Shown piece by piece: positions 62,885 through 64,000 of a stretch of 64,000 nt of DNA; within the stretch, counting starts at the first letter, position 1, and every line of letters starts with the position of its first letter. Under the pieces are notes generated by a model. That model searched no databases, was not told where the DNA came from, and saw only the letters and a program-made list of their open reading frames with translations. This DNA comes from Oricola nitratireducens. Its GTDB lineage: Bacteria; Pseudomonadota; Alphaproteobacteria; Rhizobiales; Rhizobiaceae. The translations under genes and the position numbers were made by a program. The stretch spans positions 124,001 through 188,000 of the forward strand of contig NZ_JACZCS010000001.1 in NCBI RefSeq assembly GCF_014904745.1, in the 5' to 3' direction.

Positions 62885-64000
62885 CTATCCTGTCTTGCGA
62901 CGGCGCCGGCTGTTGTCCTTCGGTTCGGCCGGTGCAGCGTCTTCTTCCGGTTTAGCGGCCGGATTTTCAAGCAAATCCGGCGCGCGCTCGCCCTGGAGTG
63001 CGTAGAAGCGGGCATAAATCCCGCCCTTCTTGCGGATCAGCGAGGAATGGATTCCGGTTTCGACGACGCGTCCGGCCTCCATGACGATGATCTTGTCGGC
63101 GTCGACCACGGTGGACAGGCGGTGGGCGATGACGATCGTCGTGCGGCCCTTCATGACCCGGTCGAGCGCATCCTGGACGAGCTTTTCGGAATCGTTGTCG
63201 AGCGCCGATGTCGCCTCGTCGAGGAGCAGGATCGGCGCGTTGCGCACGATCGCGCGGGCGATCGACAGGCGCTGGCGCTGGCCGCCGGAAAGCGTGACAC
63301 CGTTCTCGCCGACCGGCGTGTCGTAGCCCTGCGGCTGGGCGAGGACGAAGTCCTCGGCATTGGCGAGGCGCGCGGCCTCCTCGGTTTCGGCGTCGGTCGC
63401 GTCCGGACGGCCATAGCGGATGTTGTCGCGGATCGATCCCTCGAAGAGGTAGGGCTGCTGCGAAACATAGGCGATGGCGCCGCGCAGCGACGCCTTGGTC
63501 ACCTGGCCGATGTCCTGCCCGTCGATGGCGATCATCCCGCCCGCCGGATCGTAGAAGCGCTGCAGAAGCCCGATCACGGTCGACTTGCCGGCGCCCGACG
63601 CCCCGACGATCGCCGTCGTCTTGCCGGGCTCGGCGACAAAGGACAGTTCGTGCAAAACCGGATTGCCTTCGTGATAGGCGAAATCGACGCGGTCGAATTC
63701 AATCCGGCCAGCCGAGACTTCCAGCTTTGACGCGCCGGGGACGTCACTCTGACGGACATCCATATCGAGCAGTTCATAGATCATGCGCGCATTGACCATG
63801 GCGCGCTCGAGGTTCACCTGCAGGCGCGCAAGCCGCTTGGCCGGTTCGTAGGCCAGCATCAGCGCGGTAATGAAAGAGAGAACCGAGCCCGGCGGCTGGT
63901 CAGCGTTGATGGCGCGAACACCGCCATAGGCAATGACGCCGGCAATGGCGAGGCCGGCCAGAATGTCGGAGAGCGGCGTGACGCGTTCGGAAATACTTGC
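62885..64000 (-). CDS. ABC exporter, MsbA-like, C-terminal part (truncated by the window)
   Basis: The final 371 residues of a half-size ABC exporter are present; the N-terminal membrane helices lie beyond position 64000. The last membrane helix is seen as [16 protein letters not shown]. The nucleotide-binding domain has Walker [15 protein letters not shown], the signature [16 protein letters not shown] and Walker [13 protein letters not shown]. The tail is rich in Ala/Pro/Lys. It resembles lipid A or multidrug exporters. It is five bases from dapB. Confidence 0.9.
   Translation of the reverse strand, partial: ASISERVTPLSDILAGLAIAGVIAYGGVRAINADQPPGSVLSFITALMLAYEPAKRLARLQVNLERAMVNARMIYELLDMDVRQSDVPGASKLEVSAGRIEFDRVDFAYHEGNPVLHELSFVAEPGKTTAIVGASGAGKSTVIGLLQRFYDPAGGMIAIDGQDIGQVTKASLRGAIAYVSQQPYLFEGSIRDNIRYGRPDATDAETEEAARLANAEDFVLAQPQGYDTPVGENGVTLSGGQRQRLSIARAIVRNAPILLLDEATSALDNDSEKLVQDALDRVMKGRTTIVIAHRLSTVVDADKIIVMEAGRVVETGIHSSLIRKKGGIYARFYALQGERAPDLLENPAAKPEEDAAPAEPKDNSRRRRKTG

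Overview
The window looks like a chromosomal segment of an alphaproteobacterium of the order Hyphomicrobiales (Rhizobiales). The evidence is the high G+C throughout (about two thirds by eye), the gene order hrcA-grpE divergent from rph-rdgB-hemW-rsmI-yraN-gshB-comM, ubiE-ubiB-coaBC, and small families typical of the order (DUF1294, DUF2244, DUF6356, GYD, 1-Cys peroxiredoxin). I cannot assign a genus from the sequence alone.

Layout. (1) Positions 118-1454 hold three small genes, including a c-type cytochrome with an FNR/FixK-type box upstream. (2) Positions 1592-17160 are one long minus-strand catabolic operon: a 1,5-anhydrofructose reductase-like enzyme, CoA-transferase, enoyl-CoA hydratase, aldehyde dehydrogenase, a four-gene CUT1 sugar ABC importer, two GMC oxidoreductases, an SDR, a DUF993 aldolase-like protein, a LacI regulator and a Dabb protein. 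Two LacI-type operators sit at its promoter. (3) Positions 17313-23060 hold a candidate small transcript, a DASS-type anion transporter, slyX and the nucleoside salvage operon cdd-punA-deoC-deoA. (4) Positions 23067-28862 hold a retropepsin-like protease, a translationally coupled CocE-like hydrolase/ATP-grasp pair, upp and add. (5) Positions 28994-32886 are ubiE-ubiB and a coaBC gene that carries an extra N-terminal helix-turn-helix domain behind tandem palindromes. (6) Positions 32893-42134 hold housekeeping and orphan genes, a peroxiredoxin, a MurF-like ligase/GT32-like pair next to a broken GFA-family gene, and prfC. (7) Positions 42294-47168 hold two VOC proteins, dut, a HAD phosphatase, a LysE exporter, a gene-poor stretch with a palindromic repeat, and comM. 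(8) Positions 47311-48634 are an AT-richer insertion at the 3' end of gshB, flanked by 43-bp direct repeats and carrying one unrecognised 380-residue gene. (9) Positions 48590-64000 are conserved housekeeping: gshB, yraN, rsmI, hemW, rdgB, rph, hrcA, grpE, an outer-membrane barrel protein, adenosine kinase, nth, an HTH/alkyltransferase, gpmA, dapB and a truncated ABC exporter.

How the genes work together. Salvage genes are concentrated at 19760-28862 (cytidine deamination, nucleoside phosphorolysis, deoxyribose-phosphate cleavage, uracil and adenosine salvage), with adenosine kinase at 56569. The operon at 1592-17097 would import a sugar-like compound, oxidise it in several steps and pass an acid on as a CoA thioester. 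The strongest candidates for undescribed biology are the gshB-targeted insertion with its single orphan gene, the HTH-CoaBC fusion with its putative own operators, and the uncharacterised LacI-controlled catabolic operon. I saw no rRNA, tRNA or CRISPR array, and no gene for a recognisable integrase or transposase.
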